64,000 nucleotides of DNA from Fragum whitleyi (Eukaryota > Mollusca > Bivalvia > Cardiida > Cardiidae), in the NCBI GenBank assembly GCA_948146395.1, contig OX411549.1, positions 37,594,693 through 37,658,692 on the forward strand, in the 5' to 3' direction. Numbering within the stretch: the first letter of the stretch is position 1; every line of letters starts with the position of its first letter. This document shows, one piece after another, positions 1-10,790 of the stretch. The position numbers and the translations under genes were made by a program. The notes below the pieces were generated by a model. The model was not told where the DNA came from. It was given only the letters and a program-made list of their open reading frames with translations, and made no database searches.

Positions 1-2315
1 TTTGCACTCAGGCAAACAAATTAGCCACATAGTAACAAACTCAAAATTGTTTTTATTGAGGTATTAAACCAATTCATAGCTAATCTTAATGAGGATGTGC
101 TAAAATAATTAAAATTGTTGGAATCAAATTGAACTATCATTTTGTACCCTATATTCATGAGCCTAAGTGACCATATTTCTGTTAATTGTCAATAAGAGTT
201 ACAACCTGTGATATCACTTATGTTTTCACTATATTTTGGATCTAAAATCTAGAATAATGAACTTTTATGAAAGAAATTATTTTCAAATAACCATAAATCA
301 AATGAAATCATTACAACTCTAAAATCTGCTAAATTTCCTTTCTTCTAAGAGCTTGTGTTGTGTTAGGAAACTATAAATCTTAAAATAAAGACCCATTATA
401 TCTGTTATTTTCATACCCCAATGAGAACTGAATATGTTACTTTTGAAGAAAATTTTGTAGTCCAGTAGTGTTTAAGGGACAGATTAATATAGGATTCACA
501 TAAATATGAGCACTATATTTTAATAGGTGTTTTATGAATCTTCAAATTACATTGTTAAAAAAATTTATTTCATGTTGAATTTTTTAGTGCCACTTCAACA
601 ATTGCATGATGATTTGAAAATGACAAGTTTCGAACAATGTCTCTTCTTGCATGGTTTTATAATTGTGACAATTCTAATTTAATTCACGGAAATATGGTAC
701 ACCAGGATACATTACATTGAATTATGTTGTAAATTCCACTTGAGGCTTCGACTCATCTCATGAAAAGATTAGGATTGTTGTCCACACTTCCAACCTTAGC
801 TTTAGATTATTGAGACTAAACCCTGGCTAAAGGATCAAAGTACAATTCATCTGTGGATTGGTCAAAGAGAAAGTACTGGAAAAATAATATTTTCAAGTCT
901 GAGTTACTATTAAAAAGTGATTACTGGGATATGTTTCACTAAATTCAACACAACATGTTAAGTGTAAAGCACTCCTTATTTATTTACTAATTAACATCCA
1001 AATTTATGTCATATAGGAAAAAATAACAAAGACATTCATGAGAGGGGTCCTGACAGCCTTTGCTTAGACAACAGCCCAATTATCCAGGTATTCATGTATC
1101 ATTGACCCTCAGTCAGACCTTTTATGGAAATTTGAATGACTTTAAAAGCGAGGGCAGCTTGCCAAGGCTGTGAGCGCAAAGCAAGGGTTTATGGTAACAT
1201 GTGATTTTCAGGTTAAGTGAAGAAAAATTACTTCATGCAAAGTTGGACTTTTTCATCAATTATGTATGCAAGATTTTTGCCAAAGAAAATTTGACCAATG
1301 GAATTTTTGGAATGTTGTCACATGTTCATATGAAGATTTTCTGATAAGTTTCTTTATCCAAAATTTTCGCTGATAATGGATAAAGAAAAATACTTTAGAA
1401 CGATGAAATAAATTTTATTTGGCCAATATGCACATCAGAGATTTTCGTAGAACACGTAACAGTGACAATGTACTTTTAAATTTGAAAATATTACCAACCC
1501 GAATAAATTATGGAATTATTTAAGGTCAATCTAATACAATGTATCTAATTCCTGTCCTTAGCAAAGGTTGCAGGGCTAGGTTTTGTGTCTCAGTAAAAAA
1601 AAATTGCAAATTGGTCAGCACAGGGATTGAACATATTATCTTTATGTACAGTCGATAATGCTCGAGCGACCACGTCTATTAAGTGATCAATTGTATTAAG
1701 TGACCACCTTAAAAAGCCCCTTCATCGTAATCAAAATCTCTGAAAAAGTGGACATTGTTATAGAAAAATTGGTTATTTTTGAATCTTATGTTGTTAGAAC
1801 CCATTATAATCGTATCAATAAGACGATTCTAATGGGTTCGAACATCATAAGATTCAGTACAACTTGATCGACAATCTATAAATGGTATCAAAATGAACAA
1901 ACTGCTTCTTAAAACCCAAAGGATTTTGTATATCAGCCTTTCAGTCAGTTACTCCCTTTAGTTTACTTTGCTTAAGTCCCAATTTGCACCTAAGTCATCA
2001 AGATAATAAAAAAACCTATTTTAAACCAGGTTCAAGACTGTGAACTTGGTAGAGCAAGTTAGGGCCATGAAAACCCTCTTTTCTGAATCTCTCATGTTGC
2101 TAGTCTAGGATTAATTCTAGGCAGGGGGATAACCCCACTCTTTTCAAAGATCCCCCATATTTTTAACATGAGTGGGGATTTTTTTTCAAAAAACAAATAT
2201 AAGAGCATGAAGTTCTAATATTTTGGAATATTGCACATTTTGTAATGAAATCCCAAACATTTTTGAAATCCTAGAATAAACACTACTAATTTACAAAAAT
2301 TGACTGTTTTTTCAG
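1..2315. other. AT-rich non-coding sequence upstream of the Ly6 exon
   Basis: No open frame with family resemblance was found here. The missing 5' exon of the Ly6 gene (signal peptide) was looked for and not recognised, so it may be upstream of the window. The only clear structure is the inverted repeat at 1781-1855. The segment presumably belongs to the first intron or the 5' flank of the Ly6 gene. Confidence 0.5.
1781..1855. repeat. Imperfect inverted repeat (foldback), arms about 33 bp
   Basis: The left arm starts GAATCTTATG and the right arm ends CATAAGATTC. The arms pair with a few mismatches around a loop of about 9 bases. Flanking sequence (1648 TACAGTCGAT, 1868 GATCGACAATC) may be the degenerate ends of a larger element. 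This is probably a fossil MITE. Confidence 0.5.
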
Positions 2316-2456
2316 TGGTAGACTGCAACATTCGATGTTATGTGTGTAACACCCAATCCGGCCCAAATGCAGATAGATGCGGAGATGATTTCAGGTTGAC
2401 GTCCACATCAACATCTTACTGTGATGGATCATGTCGTAAAACAAGGGGTTATAGAG
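2316..2456 (+). CDS. Ly6/uPAR (LU, three-finger) domain protein, internal exon
   Basis: This exon encodes the N-terminal half of an LU three-finger domain, the fold of secreted or GPI-anchored Ly6 proteins such as Quiver/Sleepless, CD59 or Lynx; the exact role is unknown. In the 46 whole codons the pattern is C-x3-C-Y-x-C, then C, C and C-x3-C, giving the first five canonical cysteines plus one extra at residue 3 of the exon. The acceptor is TTTTTTCAG (2306-2315). The donor is GAG|GTACGG, and both introns are phase 1, as is usual for Ly6 genes. The first two bases complete a codon from an unseen upstream exon that should carry the signal peptide. The reading frame joins exactly to the exon at 5297, the split codon giving Glu. 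An open frame with a TTG start at 2300 is not the real start, because it runs through the acceptor. A MITE is inserted in the donor itself. Confidence 0.82.
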
Positions 2457-2457
2457 G

Positions 2458-2775
2458 TACGGTATTTCTTCTAATAAATGCTCCTATGTGAGCTAAACAC
2501 AACAGGGTCAGGGAGCTTTTATTTAGCATGCTTTTCTGATTTAAAAAATCATTTGAATCAATGTCTTGATAAATCGAGGCCCTTTTCCGTTTATTTTGAG
2601 GTGAATTTCCTCTAAACAATCATATTACTGATTTTTTTCAGAGAAAATTCACCACAAATTATGGAAGAAGTCTCAAAAAGTTCCTAAAATTTAGTCATTT
2701 GAAGTGGGTTTTCTAAGTAAAATATGTATGCATGTAACTATTAGGGAGGGCGATATTATTAGAGGAAATAGGGTA
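2458..2775. mobile_element. TA-target MITE (TACCGTATTTC ends) inserted in the Ly6 5' splice site
   Basis: The ends are TACGGTATTTC and GAAATAGGGTA (one mismatch each to the consensus TACCGTATTTC), with TA at both tips, as expected of a Tc1/mariner-type target duplication. An internal palindrome lies near 2600-2660 (GAGGTGAATTTCCTC with its complement). Related copies are at 43567-44318, 48545-48712 and 52921-53214. The flanking bases fuse to GAG|G-TA-AGT when the element is removed. Confidence 0.8.
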
Positions 2776-2890
2776 AGTCTATTTGACTGCTTCACATGAT
2801 TCTGTTTTATTGAAAATTTTAGACTGGTTCAAATTCAAAAAGGATACAAACAACTAAGTATAGAGGGTGCAGGGCTTGTGTTTGACCCTC

Positions 2891-3051
2891 AAGGTAGTGG
2901 ACCTGTAATAGTTTCACAACATTTCAGAAGTAATGAACTTTATCAGTGATAACCAAGGTTTCCTAATGACTTTCATCAGGAAACCTCGGTTAGCATTGTG
3001 AAGGATCATGAGTTCTAAAACATTGCAGAACTATTATGGTTCCACAACCTT
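2891..3051. mobile_element. Palindromic MITE (AAGGTAGTGGAC family), copy 1
   Basis: A near-complete foldback of about 160 bp starting AAGGTAGTGGACC and ending CCACAACCTT, centred on AACCAAGGTTTCCTAATGA and its complement. Other copies are at 19239-19400, 27759-27918 and 28620-28776. Two further copies (15957-18236 and 50098-50655) are split by later insertions. Confidence 0.8.
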
Positions 3052-3651
3052 GAACGAGGGTTTGACCCTCAAAAATCGTAAAATATCCCAGTTTCACCCT
3101 TAGAAATTTCTCCAAATGGGTCATTCTGACCCCTTGAAAGAGAAAATTCTAAGGGTCAAAACTTGGTTTCATTACCTAAATTTTCAAAGATGTATCTACT
3201 TTTTTCTACTTTTCTTTTTTTATTCTACTTTTTATTATTTCTCTTTATGATATTACAAGAAAAGGTCAATTAACACTGAAACCTGTAAAAATCTACTCAC
3301 AATTTGCCCATTCTGTAATGTTTGACCCCTTTAGAATGAGTTTTGATCCTCAAAATTATATGGTTTCTGAGTCAATGACTTGGTTCCTAATTTAAAACAC
3401 TAGCAAGAGCCATGAGTGTGCAATTTGAATTGAAACCATCATATATGCAAGGAAATAGTCTTACAAAGAATTTGAGCCTTTCCAACAATTTCATACTTGG
3501 ACAGATATTGTGCAGCCTAGACAGTCACACAATGCATTAAAATGAATCTTGGGTTGTGAACAGACACTCGAGTCTAGAGCCATATATTAAGTAGTTAAGA
3601 CTCTAATCAGACTTTGGAAAGTAACTGTCATAAATGTAGTGTTTGTGTCAT

Positions 3652-4872
3652 TATACCCCCGCAAAACGAATGTTTTCGGGGGTATACTGGAATCAGCCTG
3701 TCTGTCTGTCCGTCCATGTGTCTGTCTGTCTGTCCGTCCGTCTGTGGACACAAATAGAAGTAAATTTGTGTCGCAAACTCCTCCTTCAGTTTTCCTTCAA
3801 AAGCCTTGAAACTTTATAGAAACATTCATCACATGTTGAAGTTTTGCAAGACGCAATTTTCAGATCCCAACTTCCGCTGGTTCATGAATTATCTCCCCTT
3901 GAACTTAGACATTTTTTTCTATTTGTTACCATGTACTTATAATTTTGTGTTGCGAACTCCTCCTTCAATTTTCATTCAATAGTTATGAAATATTATACAA
4001 ACATTCATCACAAGTTGAAGTTTTGCAAGACGCAAATTGCAAGTCTCAATTCCCCCTGGTTCATGAATTATTTCCCCTTGAACTTAGACATTTTTTTCTA
4101 TTTGTTACCATGTACTTATCATTTTGTGTTGCAAACTCCTCCTTCAATTTTCATTCAATTGTAATGAAACATTATGCAAATATTGATCACAAGTTGACGT
4201 TTTGCAAGAGGCTAATTTCAAGTGTCAACTCCACCAGGTTCATGAATAATGTCCCCTTGATCTTAAGACATTTTTTTTCTATTTGTTACAATGTACTTAT
4301 AATTTTGTGACGCAAACTCCTCATTCAATTTTCATTCAATAGTTATGAAACATTATACAAACAATTATCACATGTTGAAGTTTTGCAAGACACAAATTTC
4401 AAGTGTCAACTCCCCCAGGTTCATGTGTTATCTCCCCTTGAACTTTGACATTTTTTTCTATTTGTTACCATGTACTTATAATTTTGTGTCTCAAACTCCT
4501 CCTGCAATTTTCATTCAATAGTTATGAAACAGTATACAGACATTTATCACATGTTGAAGTTTTGCAAGACACAAATTTAAGTGTAAACTCCCACAGGTTT
4601 ATGAATTATCTCCCCTTGAACTTAAGACAATTTTTCTTTTTGAACACATGTACTTGTAATTTTGTTTCCCAAACTCCTCCTTCAGTTTTCCATCAATAGC
4701 TTGAAAACATTTATCACAATGTGTCAGTTTTGCAAGACACAATTTAGAGGTCTCAAATCCAAGAGTTATCTTTATATTTGAAGCATTTTTTGCTTCTTCT
4801 GTCAAAGTATCTCATTCTCTGAAAGCACTTGCGGGGGTATTAAGTCACATTCAGTGACAAGCTCTAGTTTTT
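3652..4872 (+). mobile_element. Pearl-like composite element with six ~180-bp core repeats
   Basis: The head is a hairpin (TATACCCCCGC ... GCGGGGGTAT type ends) followed by a TGTC/CGTC microsatellite (3699-3746). Six diverged units of about 178-180 bp follow, each marked by a variant of GCAAACTCCTCCTTCA (near 3774, 3951, 4130, 4311, 4490 and 4670). The tail is GCGGGGGTATTAAG then CTAGTTTTTCTTG. No protein is encoded; open frames here come from the repeats. It lies in the Ly6 intron. The architecture matches that described for 'pearl' elements of bivalves, from general knowledge. Confidence 0.7.
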
Positions 4873-4908
4873 CTTGTTTTACAAAAGCACTTCAATTTTT
4901 CTTTTTAG

Positions 4909-5030
4909 AAAAGGATGTAATGGTAGTACTGGTGTGAGAAATACAAGGAATCCATTTTTAGATGCTGCACTTTCTTAAATAGAACTGGAAGATTGTTGAA
5001 AACAGTGTTAAACCCATTTAAACAAACAAA
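4909..5030 (+). mobile_element. SINE 3' fragment
   Basis: It matches the body and tail of the full SINE copies elsewhere in the window (GGTAGTACTGGTGTGAGAAA, then GTTGAAAACAGTGTTAAACCC) and ends in a (AAAC)n tail. The tRNA-like head is missing. It lies in the Ly6 intron. Confidence 0.75.
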
Positions 5031-5150
5031 TTATCATTATTAGCACAGACAGGCATGTGGCGCAAATCAGACACTGAAGCACACATTTCAAGTTGATGAG
5101 TTTTGAAAACCTTTGCCATTTTGAATAAAAAAGTACAATAACTGTCAGTC

Positions 5151-5203
5151 TGTGGACATTGAAGAAATTGCTTGTAACAAGCAATTTCATCATTGTCCAC
5201 AAA
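5151..5203. repeat. Hairpin (GAAATTGCTTGT core)
   Basis: TGTGGACATTGAAGAAATTG pairs with CAATTTCATCATTGTCCACA across GCTTGTAACAAGC. It is related to the cores at 5625-5690, 7622-7690, 24442-24481, 26686-26740, 53540-53590 and 55220-55270, so it is a relic of a common hairpin MITE. Confidence 0.6.
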
Positions 5204-5296
5204 CATTTTTATTTCAGAGGCTTGATGTTGCGTGCAAACTGGATAATGTCATCATCATAAATTATCATCATACAATATTGTTTTTATATTTTGTAG

Positions 5297-5511
5297 AAAG
5301 TGGCGGTAGAGAAGTTGTTGAGATAACAAGAGGTTGTGTACCATTCACAGAAAATAACAATTGTTACACAGGAAACCACAACGGCATCAGTGCGGACATT
5401 TGTATATGTAGCGAGGAGTTGTGTAACTCAGCCAGTAGCGTGACAATCTCCAAATGGATTGGACTTGGAGTTGGATTGGGTTGTATCCTCATATCAAAAA
5501 TATTGTCATAA
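5297..5511 (+). CDS. Ly6/uPAR domain protein, terminal exon with GPI-anchor-type tail
   Basis: This exon supplies the C-terminal half of the LU domain: a Cys after T-R-G, a second after E-N-N-N, then C-I-C and the diagnostic L-C-N. With the exon at 2316 this makes the ten canonical LU cysteines. After a short S/T-rich spacer the protein ends in W-I-G-L-G-V-G-L-G-C-I-L-I-S, a hydrophobic stretch running to the stop at 5509-5511 with no cytoplasmic tail, as expected for GPI attachment. The acceptor is ATATTTTGTAG|AA. The intron is phase 1, and joining gives 117 residues for the two exons (46 plus 71). A neurotoxin is unlikely, because a GPI tail points to a membrane-bound regulator. No poly(A) signal was seen before the hAT-type element that begins 189 bp after the stop. 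Confidence 0.88.
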
Positions 5512-5699
5512 TACAGTAACCAGAGGACAAAATTTTTAGACTGTTAAATTTCGAAAATGTTGCAGGCAATAATTTTCAGCTGATAAAATTTTTTGAAAAA
5601 TCTTCGTTGTTTGGGGATAAAAACAGTGTGGACAAAGAAGAAATTGCTTTTTACAAAATTCTTCATTTTTGGATGTTTTCCATCTGTATAGGTGAAAAC
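5512..5699. other. Probable 3' UTR remnant of the Ly6 gene
   Basis: AT-rich sequence with a degraded hairpin (5625-5690) but no AATAAA. The Ly6 transcript must either use a variant signal or run into the downstream mobile element. GTGAAAAC at 5692-5699 is the left target duplication of that element. Confidence 0.4.
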
Positions 5700-7614
5700 T
5701 AGGGATGGTAACGATTACCAATTTTACTAATAGAGTATTCGGTCATCTTTCCGATCGATTACTCGGATGGAGTTGATGAGTTTTGAATATTGACCTAAAA
5801 AATATTGATAAAAGCTATTTTGCAGCATATCTAAGGCTATTTTGCAGCATATCTTTTGATCGAAATGATAGTTGAGATGATATTTGATCGCTAAGTGGAA
5901 TTAAGATACCGAACATTGTTCAACACATGATGAGAGAGTGTCATTTGTTAGTTTATAATTTTTAGCTCCACTGGCTGAAAGCCACTGGGGCTATTGTCAT
6001 GGCGTTGTGTCCGTCGTGCGTCCGTCCGTCTGTGCGTCCGTGCGTCAGGTCGTAAACTTTTTCTTTAAAAATCTTCTCCTCAGAAACTACTGAATGGATT
6101 TCAACCAAACTTCACAGGAATGATCCTTGGGTGACCCTCTTTCAAAGTTGTTCAAGAAATTTTGATCCAATTAAAAACATGGATTTAATGGGCGTGGCTA
6201 ATTTCCAAATATGGTAAAAAGTGCTTTTTCTCAGGTTCTAATTGATGTATACCAATTAAATTTTACATGACTGATCCTTGGGTGACCCTTTATCAGTCTA
6301 CCAAAAATTATTTTGATCAGATGAAAAATATGCATTTTATGGGCGGAGGTCATTTCTCTATATGTTATATAGTGGAAACTTTGAAAATCATTTTCTCGGA
6401 AACTAACTGATAGATATCAACCAAATTTTACATGATTGATCCTTGGGTGACCCTTTATCAGTCTACCAAAAATTATTGTGATCAGATGAAAAATATGTAT
6501 TTTATGGGCGGAGGTCATTTCTCTATTTGTTATATAGTGGAAACTTTGAAAATCATTTTCTCGTAAACTAACTGATAGATATCAACCAAATTTTACATGA
6601 ATGATCCTTGGGTGACCCTTTATCAGTCTACCAAAAATAATTGTGATCAAATGAAAAATGTGTATTTTATGGGCGGAGGTCATTTCTCTATATGTTGTAT
6701 AGTGGAAACTTTGAAAATCATTTTCTCAGAATGTAAGTGATGGATATCAACCAAATTTCATTTGAATGATCCTTGAGTGATTCTTTATCAGTCTATTAAA
6801 AAAATTGTGCTCGGATGAAAAATATGTTTTTTATGGGCGGAGGTCATTTCTCTATTTGTTATAATAGTGGAAACTTTGAAAATCATTTTCTCAGAATGAA
6901 ATCGATGGATATCAATCAAACTTCATTAGTATGATCCTTGGGTGATCCATTATCATGCAGCCAAAAGTTATCGTGATCGGATGAAAACTATGTGTTTTAT
7001 TGGCGGAGGTTATTTCGCTATATGTTATAATAGTGGAAACTTTGAAAATCAATTCAACATAAATAGAACCCAAAATATCTAAAAAATCTAGTCAAAACTT
7101 TGATTACAAGAATTTCAAGCCTGTGGAGCGACTCAAGCCATTCATGGCTTTCTAGTTTTACATACCACCAAAAGCGAAGTAGTTAACCATCGATAAGCAT
7201 CATAAACAAGGTTTTTGCATGGCAATAAAGCATTCTGCTGGTCCAAAGATAGTCTGTTAAATCGATTCGAATGTAAATCTAGCAAACATCAAACTTAAAC
7301 GTACCGACTGCAATCAGGGTATACCGTGGAAGGTGCGAACATTTATGACATTGTGACAGGGAGAACAATAACCGATGACACTAGATTGCAAATTATCAAC
7401 AGACAAGATGGACCAGGTCCTGAATGCCTATAGCTTTGTCCAGCATCGAAAATGTTAGATCTATATTTTTAGAAAATATTTTATAAATGTGTTTGGAAAC
7501 AATATCTATTATGATTTTATTTTGCTTTCCCATTAGTCGATTAGTAAAAATGGTAATCGATACTCGGACGTTCGATCGAGTACTCAATTAATCGGGTAAT
7601 CGTTCCCATCCCTA
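5700..7614. mobile_element. hAT-type element with 8-bp target duplication, carrying a nested insertion
   Basis: The ends are TAGGGATGGTAACGATTACC and GGTAATCGTTCCCATCCCTA, an inverted repeat of about 20 bp. The perfect 8-bp direct repeat GTGAAAAC flanks it (5692-5699 and 7615-7622), the hallmark size of hAT transposition. Subterminal parts include CGATCGATTACTCGG and its counterpart near 7560-7580. No transposase was recognised, so it is non-autonomous. The middle (5964-7159) is a separate pearl-like element. The insertion lies just 3' of the Ly6 stop. Confidence 0.85.
5964..7159 (+). mobile_element. Pearl-like element, CCACTGG family, nested in the hAT-type element
   Basis: It opens with the hairpin AGCTCCACTGGC...GCCACTGGGGC, then a GTCCGTCCGTCTGTGCG microsatellite (6008-6046). 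About six core repeats follow, marked by GATCCTTGGGTGACCC and GGGCGGAGGTCATTTC. It ends CCATTCATGGCTTTCTAG. Same-family copies are at 16074-18190 (-), 18397-19219 (+) and 54020-54687 (-). It has no coding capacity. Confidence 0.75.
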
Positions 7615-7621
7615 GTGAAAA

Positions 7622-7765
7622 CAATGTGAACAATGAAGAAATTTCTTCTAACAAGCAATGTCTTCATTTTCCATAATGTCTTCCTACAAGCTTGATTAGT
7701 CCCCTACCGGCAAAAGCCGAAGGGGACTAAAGGTTTGCGCTCTGTCCGTCAAGTTTTCATGACTA
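7622..7765. repeat. Hairpin-MITE relic and truncated pearl-like head
   Basis: 7622-7690 holds the GAAGAAATTTCTTC-type hairpin core. 7699-7762 holds a different head hairpin, GTCCCCTACCGGC...GCCGAAGGGGAC, followed by TCTGTCCGTC. That copy is cut off by the next element. Confidence 0.5.
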
Positions 7766-8767
7766 CTTAGCTCACCTGAGCACGAAGTGCTCAACATGAG
7801 CTTTTGTGGTCGCATGATGTCCGTCGTCCGTTGTGTTTCGTCCGTCAACAACATATACCTTGTAGACACTCTAGAGACCACATTTTTTGCCAGATCAACC
7901 TGAAATTTGGTCAGAATGATTGTCTTGATAAAATCTTGGACGAATTAGAAATTGGGTCAAGTGGGGTCAAAAATGAGGTCACAGGGGTCAAATCTTAGAT
8001 AAACCTTGTAGACACTGTAGAAGCCTTATTTTTTCCGTAATCAACCTGAAAATTGGTCAGAATCAATTGCTTGATAAAATCTAGGTCAAGTTCAAATCTG
8101 GGTCAAGTGGGGTCAAAAATGAGGTCACAGGGTCAAATCTTAGATAAACCTTGTAGACACTCTAGAAGCCATATTTTTTGCTCAATCAACCTGAAAATTG
8201 GTCAGAATGATTGTCTTGATGAAATCTAGGTCAAGTTCGAGTCTGGGTCATGTGGTGTCAAAAATGAGGTGAAGGGGTCAAATCTTAAATAAACCTTGTA
8301 GATACTCTAGAAGCCACAATTTTTGCTCTATCAACCTGAAAATTGGTCAAAATGAATGTCTTGATGAAATCTAGGTCAATTTCAAATCTGGGTCAAGTGG
8401 GGTCAAAAATGAGGTCACAGGGTCAAATCTTAGATAAACCTTGTAGACACTCTAGAAGCCATATTTTTTGCTCAATCAACCTGAAAGATGGTCAGAATGA
8501 TTTTCTTGATGAAATCTCAGTTTAGTTTCAAATTGGGTCAAGTGGTGTCAAAAATGAGGTCACAGGGTCTAATCTTGGAAAAACCTTGTAGACACTGTAT
8601 AGGTCATAATTTTTCCCAATCATCATGAGAATGTGTCAGTTTGATATTCTTTATAAAATCTCAGTCTGGTTTGAATTTGGGTCAAGTGTGGTTTTAAACT
8701 AGGTTAAGAGGTCAGATTTTAAGCCCATTAACTCAGGTGAGTGATTTAGGGCCAGGCCCTCTTGTTT
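7766..8767 (+). mobile_element. Pearl-like element, CTCACCTGAGCAC family
   Basis: The head is a hairpin GAGCACGAAGTGCTC next to AGCTCACCTGAG. A CGTCGTCCG microsatellite follows, then six core units of about 145 bp, each with AACCTTGTAGACACTCTAGA and GGGTCAAGTGGGGTC. It ends GGCCCTCTTGTTTT. Related copies (mostly in the opposite orientation) are at 25240-26497, 36777-37010, 45622-46473 and 56631-59450. Confidence 0.7.
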
Positions 8768-8789
8768 TCTTAACCCTTTAAGATATTGA

Positions 8790-9210
8790 GCTGATTTTTA
8801 GCTCGGCTGTTTTCTGAGGAAACCCCGAGGTATTGCTATAGAGGTAGAACAGTTTGCTCTAAATGGGTTGATTTTATTTCACAATAACTAAGTATTAAAA
8901 TTGTTCTTTATCAAAATGCATAATTATGCAAGTCTTGTTAAGCTTTGCTGATTTTGGAGAAAACCAGAGGTATTGCTATAGCCTTGGTGTCATTGTTGTT
9001 GTCATTTTGTGATGTCTCTGATTCTATTGTAGGCATTCACTGGAAACTTGTCACACATATTCTGCATCAAAAGAGTAACCTATACTATCAAGAGAGATAA
9101 CTCTTCACGCATCTTGTGTAAATTATGTCCCTTTTTCTTCTTAGATTTTTAACAACCATCCAGTACTTAACAGCTGGGTGCAGCCACCGGTATGGGTGCT
9201 CTTGTTTTAA
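8790..9210 (-). mobile_element. Pearl-like element, CTCGGCTGTTTTC family
   Basis: It contains TTAGCTCGGCTGTTTTCTGA and two versions of CCGAGGTATTGCTATAG, a spacer with ATGTCCCTTTTTCTTC, and GTATGGGTGCTCTTGTTTT at its edge. The 32802-33097 copy on the + strand is the complement. Other relatives are at 14420-15249, 15282-15852 and 60575-60862. Confidence 0.65.
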
Positions 9211-9404
9211 TTTCGAGTGGTTTGGTTAAAGGTTTGTGCATAAAATGATGAACATTTTCATAACGGCTCAAAAGAGAGTAGAAGAAAAAATTGAATAGCT
9301 GGATTATTTTGCTTTATTTACAATCTTCATAGTTTAGTAGTCCTTTGGGTCATTTAAATTCCGTACTGAAGTACAAATCTGTAAAGCCTATATCAGTTTT
9401 CTAT

Positions 9405-9480
9405 GGTTCAGGGCGAAACAGTTGTAACTGCCTATATGTTTATAGGCAGTTACAAGTGTTTCACACTGAGCCATCAATTT
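9405..9480. repeat. Short hairpin MITE (AGTTGTAACTGCC family)
   Basis: GGCGAAACAGTTGTAACTGC pairs with GCAGTTACAAGTGTTTCACA around TATATGTTTATA. The same structure occurs at about 25075-25200, 36305-36378, 41285-41357, 44940-45120 and 59478-59545. A G-for-A variant (AATAGTTTTGCACTGA) forms a sister set. Confidence 0.75.
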
Positions 9481-9639
9481 GTTCATTTTGTGAATTTGAC
9501 AATTTTTAAACATTGTCATGCTGAATAAAAACCTTGAAAAAAAATCAAAGTGCTGAAAAATCTTCGTGCACATACTGTTTTTCAGTATTTGTTTTGAAAA
9601 TGCAAGTTTTTAAACTTTTCTTGTCTAAAAAGTGACATC

Positions 9640-9735
9640 AGGTGGTTCATACTAAGATCAGACTGCCATTCGACTGCCGACTGATCTTTGTCTATACCTC
9701 CTGCCAAATAGGAATATTACAGGTTCAGCATGGGT
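9640..9735 (+). mobile_element. Degenerate fragment of the TTAA-type MITE
   Basis: GATCAGACTGCC...GACTGATCTTTGTCTATACCTCCTGCCAAATAGGAATATT...GGTTCAGCATG matches the complement of one end of the 240-bp TTAA MITE described at 34034-34274. Both tips are decayed. Confidence 0.55.
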
Positions 9736-10790
9736 TTATTTGATATTTCTGTAGGTTTGTTTTCAAAGGACCAAAGAAGTTGATTGGATACATATCATGT
9801 AAATAAATTGCATAATTTAAGTTTATTGCTCAAGTATACATGGACACAACTCATAAATTTATACATTTCATTTTCTTTCTTAAAAGTGTACATAAATGTA
9901 TCTTTGTAAAAGTTTATAATTTAATTTAAGTTGTGTACATTGAGCAGCATGCTTTCTGATTGGCTGAAAGTTGGTTTTATTCCACAATGAAAATAATTTT
10001 TAGTATGCGCCTTTCTTGTAACCTTCTGCACAAAGTAGTTGCATTACAAATCTGTATCTTAATTAATAAATCATAACAGTTTTGTTTTGGTATATTAAAT
10101 TATCTGATATGAAGAGAGTATATGTTGATTTCAAAATCTTTTCATTCCAAACCATAGGGCTGATCTCAACAAAACTGCATGAATGTTCCTTGGGTGACTC
10201 TTCACTTTAATTGTTCAAGAAATTTTGATTGCACCCTAAATATGGGTATGGCAGGACAAGGCCTTTTATTTTATACATTTAAATCCTTAAAATTCTCCCC
10301 TCCCCTCTCTTTGGGTTAATTATAATAAAACTAGGCATTAATATTCCTTAGGTGCACTTTTAGGTAAATTGGTTGTGAAATTTTTATGGACCCATTTAAG
10401 TGGTTGTGACAGGGCAGGACAAATTTTCACTTTAAAAAAAACAAAATACACTTCTCTCAATCAATAGGACTAATTTCAATGAATTATTATTTAATGAAAT
10501 TTTATTCCAAAATCTTTGTCATTTTCACTATAATGCAGATCATTGATGTTTTTTTATATCCGAGAATGTGTGTGTATTGTATTTTGATTAATTTGCCAAG
10601 TTCATTGAAATTGTACAATTTAATTAGTTAATTAATAGCTAATATATTTGTAACATGATTTTATATTAAAATCAAAGAAATGAGTTTTGCTGGTTTTTTC
10701 ATTTATAGAGAAAGATAAGCATAGAAAAGCTCTGCTTACAGACCCATTTGAGTTGAAATGACAAGCTGAGCCAACTTTCTTCCTTTCATT
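9736..10790. other. AT-rich unique-looking sequence with a decayed repeat
   Basis: No coding signal is seen. 10130-10450 holds decayed repeat-like phrases (TTCCTTGGGTGACTC, CAAGAAATTTTGATTG) related to the CCACTGG-family cores. Otherwise I see nothing definable. Confidence 0.4.

Noticed and set aside
3945..4805. Several 60-120 residue frames
   Set aside because: Generated by the ~180-bp tandem cores; translations repeat and break with unit divergence.
5297..5511. Three-finger venom-toxin identity
   Set aside because: A GPI-type hydrophobic tail and an ordinary Ly6 layout indicate a membrane-anchored LU protein rather than a secreted toxin.
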